In this document: one piece after another, positions 14,790-26,200 of the stretch
How positions within the stretch are numbered: the stretch's first letter is position 1
Layout: every line of letters begins with the position of its first letter
Assembly (NCBI RefSeq): GCF_001625215.2
Contig: NC_030386.2
Coordinates: forward strand, 40,146,796-40,210,795
Source: Daucus carota subsp. sativus
Taxonomy: Eukaryota > Streptophyta > Magnoliopsida > Apiales > Apiaceae
DNA length: 64,000 nucleotides
Direction of reading: 5' to 3'
The notes under the pieces: model-generated
What the model saw: only the letters and a program-made list of their open reading frames with translations
The model's database searches: none
Told to the model about the DNA's origin: nothing
Translations under genes and position numbers: made by a program

Positions 14790-15440
14790 TATTCTCTAAA
14801 TCAATATATACAAGTGTATATATTTGCTAGGGAGTATTGTGTTAGAGCTCGAGGTAAGAAGTCAAATCGAATTAAACAAGTGTGGGATCGAGTTTTAGAA
14901 AATAATCATCCTCTTCATGTTTCTACGATAAAAACAATGTATAACTTCTTATCTACGTTGCTAGATCTAGGTTGCTAATCTCGTCGTGACTAAAATTCCA
15001 ATTTGAGATTTATAGAATTGGTAAACGTCAAATAATATCACTTCGAAATTCGAATACATAACGTGCCAGCTGAAGGCGGCTACTCTCTTGTCTGATTGTT
15101 AGTTTGTTACTAACATACAGCAGCCTGTTTGTTGAGACTTGAGCGGTTGAGCCTTCCATATTTAGTATATATCGATATTTAGATTTAATCATCCAAATAG
15201 TGAAAATAAATAAAGCCTAAAAAAGTCGCTTATCACAAAATAGCATGATACGACCAGTGTTACAAAAATCGGGAATCGGACCTAATCGGCTGAGCTACCA
15301 ATTCAGGGATTAATCGGAGTGAAAATCGGATTTATTTTAATATTAAAATATTTAGTTATTATTATATTAGCTATTAGCTATTTAGTAGCTATTATATTTG
15401 TTATATTCATAAATTCTATAATTATTCATATTTAAAGTAT

Positions 15441-16289
15441 GGGCTTTTTTTATTAATAATCACGTTTTCAATCTTATTTCCAAAAATACTACCTTATCCA
15501 ATCTTATTTTCAAAAATACTACCTTCTCTAAAATATTTTCAAAAATACTGTGGTTGCATATGCAACCATATATGCAACTACAAATCCTGATTTCAAGTTT
15601 CAGATTTCAAATGTCATTTTCGACCTCATCGTTGGAATCGATATATATATATCGATTCCAAATATGAGGTCGAAAATGACATTTGAAAACTGGAACTTGA
15701 AATCAGGAATTCAGTTGCATATATGGTTGCATATGGGTTGTATTCAGTTGATTCTATTGTAATCTAATGGCCCCGCCAGGGGCACCCATACATCAGTTGC
15801 AACTTACAGTTTTCCGTTGCATATGAGGTTGCACGCAACCCCATATGCAACCTCATATGCAACTAAATGCAACTGAAAACTGTAAGTTCCAACTGAAGTA
15901 TGGGTGCCCCTGGCGGGGCCATTAGATTGCAATAGAATCAACTGAATGCAACCTCATATGCAACTAAATGCAACCTCATATGCAACTAAATGCAACTGAA
16001 AACTGTAAGTTCCAACTGAAGTATGGGTGCCCCTGGCGGGGCCATTAGATTGCAATAGAATCAACTGAATGCAACCTCATATGCAACTAAATGCAACCTC
16101 ATATGCAACTAAATGCAACTGAAAACTGTAAGTTGTAACGGATGTATGGTGTGCCCCTGGCGGGGCCATTAGATTGCAATAGAATCAACTGAATGCAACT
16201 GAATACAACCATATGCAACTATATATGCAACTGAATTTCTGATTTCGAGTTCCAGTTTTCAAATGTCATTTTCGACCTCATCTTTGGAG

Positions 16290-16344
<55 letters not shown>

Positions 16345-16440
16345 TTGCATATATATATATATTAGAGATTTGAAAATAAGATTAGATAAGGTAGTATTTT
16401 TGAAAATAAGATTGAAAAAACAATATACAAGATAATCCCC
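15441..16440. mobile_element. Mutator-like non-autonomous element with nested palindromes
   Basis: A 1000-bp element with long terminal inverted repeats: CAATCTTATTT-CAAAAATAC, twice near 15470-15540, is mirrored near 16370-16425. It is flanked by TTAAAGTAT (15432-15440) and TTAAAGTAA (16441-16449), a 9-bp duplication with one mismatch. Inside are a tight hairpin (arms about 15588-15644 and 15650-15705 around an AT-rich loop), a 123-bp direct repeat starting at 15869, 15992 and 16115, an inverted copy of part of that repeat near 15725-15835, and an AT dinucleotide run at about 16292-16340. No transposase frame is seen. Confidence 0.8.
15869..16240. repeat. 123-bp tandem repeat inside the MULE
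   Basis: Copies start at 15869, 15992 and 16115 with GCAACTGAAAACTGTAAGTT. Each carries CCCCTGGCGGGGCCATTAGA and several ATGCAAC words. The third copy is incomplete. Part of the unit is also present inverted just upstream. Confidence 0.85.
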
Positions 16441-16837
16441 TTAAAGTAATATAGTATTTTAATTTTAATAATTTATCATGTATACTTCGATTAAGAAATA
16501 TATATATAAGGATTAATCGGATTTCAAAGATCGAATCGGTGACCGACCTTGCAGAGCATTAGTCGGGAATTAATCGATTAACTCGGAGATTTTTAGAATA
16601 CTGGATACGATGTGTATAAACTACAAAAGCATCTAGATGTTTAATACAATAAATGTAAGCGAAAAAAGTCATATTATATAACTCATATATAGTTCGAATG
16701 TACGAGTATAGCGCGAGGAAAAGGAAGAGAAAAGTATTCTCGCGAACGCTATCGTCAATGATTTCTAATCTACTCTATTAGATGCCTTTTACGATATTAC
16801 CCTTGCCTTGTATACAGAAACATGATAAGTAAAATAA

Positions 16838-17419
16838 GGGGCCGTTTGGTTTGTTTCGAGGAAACGGAATGAAATGCAGAAAAGGAAATGCGGAGAAAAT
16901 AAAGGAATGATACTGAATTATTTTACCTGTTTGGTTTTGTGGCAGAAACGAAATAAAAATTTGTGTGATTAATTTTATATTCAATTTTTTTAATATTATA
17001 CAATTTCAAAAGAGTTAGATGTATTTATATTTATAACAAGATAATTTATTTACATTCTAATAAATTAATATAATTTATTTAACCATACTATTAATTTTTT
17101 AAAATAAATTAACATGTGAATTATGTCACAATTATATTTAATTAAAACAATTTAATTAAAAATTATTTTTAATTCTTAAAAATACTTTATACGATAATCT
17201 TTTATTTTAATTGTTTAAAATATGAATTATAACTCAAAATAGAAAAAAGGTGAGGAAAGGGAATCCAAATACCTAGTTGGGGGTGAGAAATGAGTTATGA
17301 GCAATATTGGGTAAACCCACTACTAAAAAAAGGGAAAAAAAATGATAATTTTTACGAAACAAACACGTATAAAGGGATTACCTTTCCCTTTTGCTGAATA
17401 CCCCTAACCAAACGGCCTC
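16838..17419. mobile_element. hAT-like non-autonomous element
   Basis: Left end GGGGCCGTTTGGTTTG; right end read inward GAGGCCGTTTGGTTAGG. It is flanked by TAAAATAA (16830-16837) and TAAAAGAA (17420-17427), an 8-bp duplication with one mismatch, as expected for hAT. The 582-bp interior is AT-rich with no coding frame. Confidence 0.7.
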
Positions 17420-17427
17420 TAAAAGAA

Positions 17428-19452
17428 TGGGATTTCAAGAGCATTGGATTACTGGTAGTAATATTCCAAATATATTAACATATTAATTAAATTAATTATT
17501 TTTATTATATAATTGTATAATAAAATTAATGTTCCCATTCTTTTATTTAAAACGGGAAAAATGAAGCTCTAGCCCAAATACCAGAAACAAATCACACTTG
17601 GTTGGGCCAATAAAGAAGCCCATCTCAGCCCAATTTAAACGACAATCATTTTCCAACATTGCTAATGGTTGATCATGTAAAATCTCGTCTGGATTAACTT
17701 CAAATTTCAATGATGAGTACTGTTCAGTTTATAGAAAATTATAATCTTCCCGTAAACTGTAAAATATTATCAAGCACAGTCTAAGATTTCATTGTCTCCA
17801 TCGAAATTAAGTTCTCTTGCTCTTGTAGTGCTGGGATGGATATTATTGGATTTATTATTAAAATCATCGCCCATTTAATTTAAAAATATCAAATTAATCA
17901 CTTACTATGAAATTGAATCAATTTGTTATCGTTTAAATTTTGTATGAATTTATTCACTAAAAAAAATTAAAATTTTGTATCAGTTTGATCATTTGTAAAT
18001 GCTCTTTTGATAACTTCAAACTCATGACAAAATTGAATCTGACCATATAATTTAATATAATAAGAAACTAATTTCATAAATCTGGATAAAATGAACGATC
18101 AATTTGCTGATTATCCAGATAATATTGCTTCAGAAATAATGTTATGTACATGTACTGTATATCACTTTCCGAACTTGACCTTGAAGTAAGACATTTTGGA
18201 ACCAAAAATAATGTTGCATGTATAATTGTATTATGTATATCACCTTTCTCATTCTTTACATGTGAAAAAGACCTACTCATATGTTTGATTCGTTTTGGAT
18301 AATGATAATCGGCCTTCATGTTATCTTCTTAATTCAAAAAAATAAATATCTCCAATATAGACCGAAATAAATATATCTCATGATTTTTGTAATATTTTCT
18401 ACGTTTAACATAAGAAAAAAGATGCGACGAATTTATTCCTTATTCTTTTGGCACCGCTATACTTCAAATTCTCTTTGTCTTTGGTATTAGATTACAAATG
18501 CTTTTATCTCACAGTTGTAAGATGAGCAAAATCGAACCGGAACGAAAAATGAAATTTCGGTCTATTTGGTTCGGTCCTGTTTTCGCCAAACTGATCGAAT
18601 GCTCATCGCTAGGTAGCTGCATCAATTTATATTACTTGCAATAACTTCTGATTATAAAGTAGAACTCTGTTCCAGTTGTGCTGAAGCTCTGATCCATTGC
18701 CGTGGTTTTGCTACTTCACCTTGCTGTTAGCAGAACCGATGGAACAAATTTATACGAACATAAACACTAAATTTTCTTCAGTTCAAGTGCTTGCGTTTCT
18801 TCAATTATTAGCCCCTCTAAGTTTTTAGCCAAAAAATGACCAGAAGAATCTCAGGAACAGCTCTGAACTGAGTCAATGGTATGGGGACACAAGGCACTTA
18901 CCTTTCAATGCTTCAAACCTCCAAAAAATATCAATTCTGCAGAAAAATTTAAACCAGGGCCGGTTTGTTTAATCAGTCCCTTTCGTCTCCCTATCAAAGC
19001 TTCTTAAAATATCTGTATTCGGTTAGAATTTTAGTATCCGTCAATTTTTTGCTTGCGTATTGCTTGGAATCTCTTCATTTTGTTTTAAAAAATGTGTTAG
19101 GCAATTAAAATAACAGCAGAGCATATTAATATTCTTCTGCTGCTCAGAAAAATGACCTTCTGATTAAATGTACAATCATACTTTCCGCGATGAAATTAAG
19201 ATGAAAATCATACTTCAGCTGCTCTTCTAGACAATCACTTATTAATTCCAGCAGCAGGGCAATGCAACAAAAATAAGTTGCAGACTAATAAGCAAACGCC
19301 TCAGTCTTCTAAATCACGATATGTATAACAAGTGAGCTAAAAACACGAAGTGTTGTGCAGAATTTGAAATTATATACATAAAATTTAAACATTATTTAGG
19401 CACCAAGTGCAGACACATATGTTTAGGATTCTGCTACATGAGAAAGATCGGT
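17428..19452. other. Intergenic region without recognisable genes
   Basis: AT-rich DNA with short GGGCC-type words near 17600. No exon-like coding stretch, RNA gene or bounded element is recognised. Confidence 0.4.
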
Positions 19453-20394
19453 CTAGAAACCATCGTAGTATCCACCATACGTTATATGAGCTCTTGCAAG
19501 GGGAATTCCTCTGGCCGCGGACATTGCATCATTCAATCGGCTTGTCTGAGTAACCACTTCCTTAATTTTCTGTAATCAAACAAATAAATTATGAGTTAGA
19601 TAAAGAATTCTGATAAAAAAAATGTTGAGGATCGGAGATAGTCTAGTGGTCAAGGCTTATCCCCGTACTGAAATGAACTCGGATTTAGTACAAACCTTTT
19701 CATCGGCATAAATCTGGAACTGAAGCTTCTGATGTTTTCTCTGTTGCTGACTGTTTCCGATAATTATGATACAAATGGTAGCAGCAGCAGCCACACCGAA
19801 AGAACAAATTGCACCTATGCCAGTTAAGCTCCATTTCCACATGTTTGCACCGTGTTCTTCTTGATGATTCTTTGTCATAGTTTCAGTAGCCTGATCATCA
19901 GTTGGCTCCTCAAACTGAAACTTATTCGCCTCGATCTGAGGCGCTAGTCCCCTGGAACCAGACTTCGGTGAGTCCATTTTCATGTCGATCACAAAATCAC
20001 TTTCCTTCATTTTCTTGAAGAAAACTTGTGGCAGAAAGTCCTGATCAACTTTTACAGCAGATGGAGACTTGATCTCCTCAGTGATCACGTTAGGCGCGAG
20101 ACGAGACTCATTAGTATCCTGAATTATGACTTCCTTCACATGTTCTTCATCAGGGGCCTCATGGATAATTGGCTGGAACTCAATTGGCAGAGGAACAAGT
20201 TGCTTCTGCAATCTTGGTAAGTTTGTTGTTTCGACAAATTGTTGGGATTTTGAAGATGAGGTTTCGAAATACTTGCCAAGAATCCTCTTGGAAGAATCCT
20301 TGACAGAGGATCTCGAAAAGAATTGCTGGCCCTCATCTTCATGTAGTTCAAGAAAAGCATCATCAGAAATGAACTCCCACTCATCAAGATCCAT
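19453..20394 (-). CDS. DUF6821-type single-pass membrane protein
   Basis: Two exons, 20394..19696 and 19569..19453, joined by a GT-AG intron, give 271 residues. The N-terminus MDLDEWEFISDDAFLELHED is the hallmark of a plant family I recall as DUF6821. The middle is acidic and low in complexity. A conserved block WKWSLTGIGAICSFGVAAAA with the following TICIIIIG (about residues 185-212) forms one membrane span, followed by a coiled, basic stretch (SQQQRKHQKLQFQIYAD). The C-terminus KIKEVVTQTSRLNDAMSAAR runs to ITYGGYYDGF. The family has no firm function; some annotations carry misleading polymerase names. A second in-frame ATG three codons upstream (20403) is possible, but the family begins MDLDEWE. 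Confidence 0.85.
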
Positions 20395-20757
20395 CTTTAG
20401 CATAGGAAACTGGTGAGTAGAAGAATATATAGGGTGGATCTGAATTTAAGTTTTGAGGGTTTGCAATAATTCAATGAAGGTGGCTTTCGTGAAGTGTAGT
20501 GTGCAATTTCACTTCATAAAGAGGAGGCCACCCCAATGGTGTCCTTTTGCTCTGGAGTGAAGATTGTAGCTACTGTCTTGGAAGATATTAATATTAAGTT
20601 TGAAGGTTTACTTCTCTAAATTCTAACATATGGGACCATCCAGGAGACATCTTACTAGAAGGAATATTGCTTTTAATTCTGTGAGTCGGAATTCTGACGA
20701 ACACATGTTTTATGCTTTGATCAACGAAATATGATTATCGAATTATTTTAGTAAATA

Positions 20758-21007
20758 CTCCCTCCGTTTCAATTTACATGTCCACTTTCAAAAAAAAATT
20801 TTGTTTCAAATTACCTGTCCACTTCAACTTTCAATGCAAAATCATATTTCCTAAGTTAATTCTCCTCCACATATCTCTTATTTATATTTCCTAGATCAAT
20901 CCAACACCACATATTATGCTCATTTAATGCAATTAATTTGTGAACAACCATTTTTCTTAAACTGTGTGATTTTTTGAAAGTGGACATCTAATTTGAAACG
21001 GAGGGAG
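20758..21007. mobile_element. Stowaway-type MITE
   Basis: Perfectly formed 250-bp element: CTCCCTCCGTTTCAA at the left and the inverse TTGAAACGGAGGGAG-type end at the right, each next to TA (20756-20757 and 21008-21009). Subterminal repeats match TGTCCACTTTCAAAAAA. Tc1/mariner-derived. Confidence 0.85.
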
Positions 21008-21009
21008 TA

Positions 21010-21907
21010 TTAACTTCCTCGGGAATATAATATAAAGTCATTTCAGTTATAATTTATAAACGATCATAAATTTCTCGTTTTAACACAATAATATGACATA
21101 CATCTGTTGTGGAAATGACATGCATCTTGATTAATTTATTATAAGTTTGATTGTTTTGTTGTTGCTGTGGATAAAGATGAAAAAATAGTAATACTTTATA
21201 AAGTTGAAGTAAGGATTGGTTCTCAAGACTCTGGTGCTGGAACAGTTCTGGATGCCTATATAAAAATATTACTGCATGACAGGAAAGATAAAATACTACT
21301 AGTATACACAAATTGCAGGATAAGGTGAGAGAAGGTTTAATATTTTTAATTATCTTGTAAAATATTGAAATTAAACTTCCAGAAAAAGATGAAAAAGTGG
21401 TAGTTGCTTGAAAGAGTTTACTTAATATGATACTGGCCAGTGGCTGTTTAAAGGAGAAAAAGAAAAGATGAAAATGATGAAAACGAAAGGTAACAAGTGT
21501 CCATGCTCTAGTATCTCGCAAATGCCGTACAGTTGTCTCATTTGATAATTTCCGAAATAAATGTATTCTGGATGGATTTTAAAATTTATATTTTTCTTCG
21601 AAAAATTATTACTATACGAGGACGTTATATATCCAAATTCTGTCTCTAATTTATTTTTCAAATGACATGATAGAAATATGAATAATTTTAATCAGATAAT
21701 TTATGTATATAAGAAGAATTCTAGTTTTATTAAAATAAATAGAATTTATTATTATTAATATAAGTTGGACCGATAAAATATTTACAATCAGCGTGCCAGC
21801 TTCCTATATATAGCAGGGTGTATATCTAGACACGCACAGTATATCCCATGCTTCATCGTCAAGTTTATGTTGGCCAATAGAATAGATGCAACGGACACTT
21901 TAGATCA
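21010..21907. other. Upstream flank of the DUF6821 gene, no gene seen
   Basis: Open stretches on the minus strand (21054-21661) have no domain features, poor composition and no supporting splice context, and are not called. No other element is recognised. Confidence 0.4.
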
Positions 21908-21916
21908 TTAAAATAA

Positions 21917-22110
21917 CGGTTTTTCTATGGTGTGCCCATGGGCACATACTAAGCACGGAAAATTTTGTGCTTAGATCATTTTGATTGGTTCCTCCCTATT
22001 GATAATGGTGGACCCCCCCTGCAAATACACCAACCACCCCAATCAAAATCTCTCAAATACAAAAATTTCCGCGCTTAGCATGTGCCCATGGGCACACACT
22101 AGACAAACCG
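21917..22110. mobile_element. Short Mutator-type MITE with 9-bp duplication
   Basis: A 194-bp element with about 50-bp inverted ends, CGGTTT-TCTA-TG-TGTGCC then CATGGGCACAT-CTAAGC and GGAAA. It is flanked on both sides by TTAAAATAA (21908-21916 and 22111-22119), an exact 9-bp duplication. Each arm contains the self-complementary GTGCCCATGGGCAC. Confidence 0.8.
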
Positions 22111-22119
22111 TTAAAATAA

Positions 22120-23257
22120 AGACAAATATTTTATTTGGTTAGTACAAATTTAAGTATTTATTTCTGTAAAAAAACAAATTCACTACCAATATATAGCTTA
22201 TTTTATATGGAAGTAATACTGAGTAACGTGGTGTCCTATTTGACGTAATTTTTTGTTTACGTGGTGTCTCAGATGCCCATGCTAAATTTGACGTTGAAAG
22301 CTCACTAGTTTATAATCGGAGTTGGGAATTTATGACTCGTAGCTAATAGTTACATCTAGCATTTGAACCGTTATTACTCACCTAACCAGAATATGAAAGA
22401 TTAACGAAGACAAATTTCAGGAGACCTGATCGATTTTTTCCGAGTTCTAGAACTATATCTTAAAAACAGCTTACAGAGTTTTTCGAATAAGTAGGTTTTA
22501 TGCCTAAAAGACTACAAATCTGTTCTAATAGATCTCGAGAGTAAACGAAAATCGAACATTAAGACAGAGGGTACTTACTTTCGATACAAATGGAAACAGT
22601 TAAATCACAAGTCACAGACTAATAATGGAAGGGGTGACTGTTAAATAACACAAATGCTATTACGTGTGGACCAATTTGAGAGCATTATTATTGTGGACAA
22701 GAAAAAAGTAGCGACCTAATTCGATTAGAATGAGATTGTGACAGATGCAGGCCAGGGGTAACGTACGTAAACAGACACGAAATCCATCACGGGAAAGTCT
22801 GTAATAATATATCTATCGATATTTAGCCACTTCGAAAAATATGACTCGGCTGTCGTTTAACATCTACACAAACAATTCTCCGAAACATTTCATATATACT
22901 AAATAACTTGTGAACACATACATGTCTAGAGAATTATATTCAGCTGTTTCTATAAGAAAAAGAAACAGATTTTCGTGCAAAAAAGAAGCTGGTCTAGATT
23001 TACAAGCTTGGTGCCTAAGCTCCTTCCCAAAGAAACCACCCAAAACTAAAACGACGCCTCATTAACCGGTGGTCATGATTTAGGATTGGAAGAATTTGTA
23101 ACTAAGCAAAAAAAAAAAAAAACGATCTTCATGACGGGAAATGATGGGGGAGGGATGACGGGTTAGGGGAGTAGAGCTCCCTCAGAAATCTCTTTTATTA
23201 GAACTTGAGGAATTCTTCCTCCTCAAACCAGACTATTATACATGTTTCAAGGCCAGG
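22120..23257. other. Intergenic region between the DUF6821 and APRL genes
   Basis: No coding exon, RNA gene or bounded transposon is recognised. The last 100-200 bases next to 23258 probably hold the APRL 3' untranslated region. Confidence 0.4.
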
Positions 23258-26200
23258 CTAAGATTCAGACTTAGATGATGAGGTTTTACCCAGAGAGACT
23301 GAAGCCAGTGAAGAAGCCCAGACACGAGCATTCTTCACATCTTTTGCACATTGATGGAAGCCACTGGTTTTACATCGTTTCAATTTGGTCCAAATCATCT
23401 TTAGATTGACCATCTGAAGAAGGCGTCCCAATATTTGTCTGGTCTCTCCAAATATTCCCAAATTCAAATGTGGTCCATACACCACCCACAAAGGTTTGAT
23501 GTGCAATAAGACCTTTGGTAATGCATTTATTAATACTGTTAAACATAGGAACAGCAACGAGAGTACCAAGTAGGGTTCCCTTCTCAGAATCTCGTAGGGT
23601 GATGAACCTACCCACGACCGCATAACAAACTCTCCACTGCCTTCCGAACTACTAGCTTGCTCTGTATCAACATATTGAATCGGCTCCCACCCTAAAAAAT
23701 GACAGCAATTACATGTGAAACTCGATTAGTTAAAGTATTTTATAAATCTCTAGATAGAAACTAACAACTGCAATATACTCTAGCTGACTACATGGAGCTG
23801 TCTGAACTCAAATTCTGGAAGAAAAGAATATGCTTCCATGTAACATGGAAACCTATTTAGTGAGTATGTAGTCTCAGTAAATTATAGGGGCAAAAAGACC
23901 AGAAAAATAACATTAGTTGCATTGAAATAACTTGCCTGTTGTTCTTCTGTAGAATCTTACAAGGCTGTTGAGATCTTTTGCACCCAGATACCGCAATTTT
24001 GATGTCTGCTTCACCATTAATATTGTAGGAAAGCTGTGTACCCTGTACCTTGAAAGTATGCTGCATTAGAACCGCCATAGCAAAAACCAAATGACCAGGT
24101 CACAAAAGATCCAAATTAGATACAATTACTAGTTGAATGAGAAAATTTTAGCATCAGCCATCAGAGGATTTGGTCTGTCCCCTTTGCTGGTAGAAAGTTT
24201 TAACTAATTTTACAAGCAGATAATATTTTATTTTTCCTTTTCATGCCTTATTTTTAACAAGTCTTTCCTTCTCCTGCTAATTTTACAAGCAGATAATATT
24301 TTATCAATTAGTACATAAAATCGAAGTACTTGGTTGAGCGGAAAGTTCGTAATCATGTCAAACTTGATTGGCAAAGAAACACCAAGGAGTTATTCATTTT
24401 CACAGTTATTTTATTCTTTACACCCAGAGGTAATAAACTAGCATATTCTTGTTTTCTAATAAAAGGACATTTAGTGAACTGTTTAAAGAAAAATATGTTT
24501 CTTTATTTTTCTGAATAAGAACTTAACAAAAAGAGAGAGGTATAAGCTCCTGACAACAAAGGAGTCTAAAGAAGAAAGAAAAGTAATCATGAAAAGCAAG
24601 ACAGCCCCTAATCAACATTAAGAATGCATGGATGATAATTCACCCGTCAATTTTCTTAAATGTGTAATCAAACCTTAAATGTTCAAATTATTTTTAACTT
24701 TGTACCTAAGGTTGAAGAATATGTGGACAATAGAATACCATTAGATTGTTATTCATGGACAATAGAAATTCATGGTTCAAGTAGGAAACTAGGTTTATCA
24801 TTGCTCTAAAACATGATAATTTAGATACTTCTCTAGAACAGTTCGAAAGACAATAAGAGGTTAGAGAAGAACAAAGTAGAGTGAACAGATCACCTAGGAA
24901 CCACTGAGGACTCTTCAACCTCCAAATGTTCAATATGAGGAAACATAGCACTCAAGGTTTTAAATGTGGACCGAACTTTATGCGAAAATGGACACCATGA
25001 AGCATAAAAGAGTACAGAAGTGTATGCATTATTACCCCTGGAATTCAATATCCTGTCAAGATAATCACTCCCCACCTGTAAAAAGCAAGTATATTAACAC
25101 ATTAGTTACATTACACAACACACGTATCATTATATATATGATAGGATCATCTTTAGATACGAATAAATGCTATTGAAAACAATGTCTGGTTTCTATTATC
25201 GAGAACCCTGGCAGCCGCAGGGACCATAAGTGAGCATACTAGAATGTTCATAAAATATTGCAACTACATGTGTTAGAAGTAAACAACCAAAGGCAGTTAG
25301 GGGGATCGATAGACAAATAACACAAATAAAAAAACAAGCAAAGAGTAAAAATATACATAATTTGGCAACTCGTCCACTCCACAAAGCCGCAGAACTTTTA
25401 TAGATGTTAATCCTCTCTCTCAGGGGCTTTAACCTTTTTATAGGATTACAACGTGTTAAATAGCTTTCTCAAACCATTTCGAAAATTGAATTTCAATGCC
25501 CTATACAGGCCTGTACAGGAGTGTAATCTTTGTACAGGACCTACAGGTCAACCATACATCACCATACTTCCCTGCATACCCCATTAGTGGGATACTAATC
25601 TCACACGGTGTTATACCCACGTCACGGAGTCCAAATCTTTAACATACATAGCTGTATACCCAGGTCAAATATCCTTTACGATAAGCCACAATTACGTCCG
25701 CAAACTCAACAGGATACTGTTACTTGTATCAAGCAATCAAGCAAATGGATATACAATAAAATAGATCTGCTATGTTGCAGTTATGCGGTAGATGAACAGT
25801 TAAGTCCTGACAAGGGAAACTCTGTTATCTGTTTTCATTTTTCTTAGGCCCTGCTCCCGAGTTTTTTTAGAGGAGAAAGCAAGTGGATGCAAGTGAAAGT
25901 AAATGTGCTTTCACTTTCATCTCACTTTTGGAGTGAAAGTATGCTATATTTGCATCCACTTTCACTTGCTTTCCTCCTTTTAAAAAACTCGGGAGCACAA
26001 ACAGGAGCGAAAGTTACATAACTTTTTTTTTTTTTTGCTAAATAAGTTACATAACTTTACTTCCTTTTCATTTGTTTTCCTCCCTAATTACAACTCGGGA
26101 GCAGGGCGTTAGAGTTGGCAAAACACTCATCTAATAACTAGTTCTCTGAACGTATTTGCTGGAGAAGTTAAGCAAACGATCTACTGAGCCATAGGATGAC

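Noticed and set aside
15550-15762. 70-codon frame over the hairpin at 15.6 kb
   Set aside because: Arises from the inverted repeat of the MULE, not coding.
19630-19690. A-box-like GATAGTCTAGTGGTCAAGG in the DUF6821 intron
   Set aside because: No B box at the right distance; could be a SINE fragment but cannot be supported.
20026-20416. Open frames opposite the DUF6821 exon
   Set aside because: Shadows of the real minus-strand coding sequence.
21054-21661. 155- and 79-codon open frames on the minus strand
   Set aside because: Low-complexity, Phe/Ser/His-rich, no family resemblance, no flanking exons.
24330-24518. 62-codon plus-strand frame inside an APRL intron
   Set aside because: No protein features; intronic chance frame.
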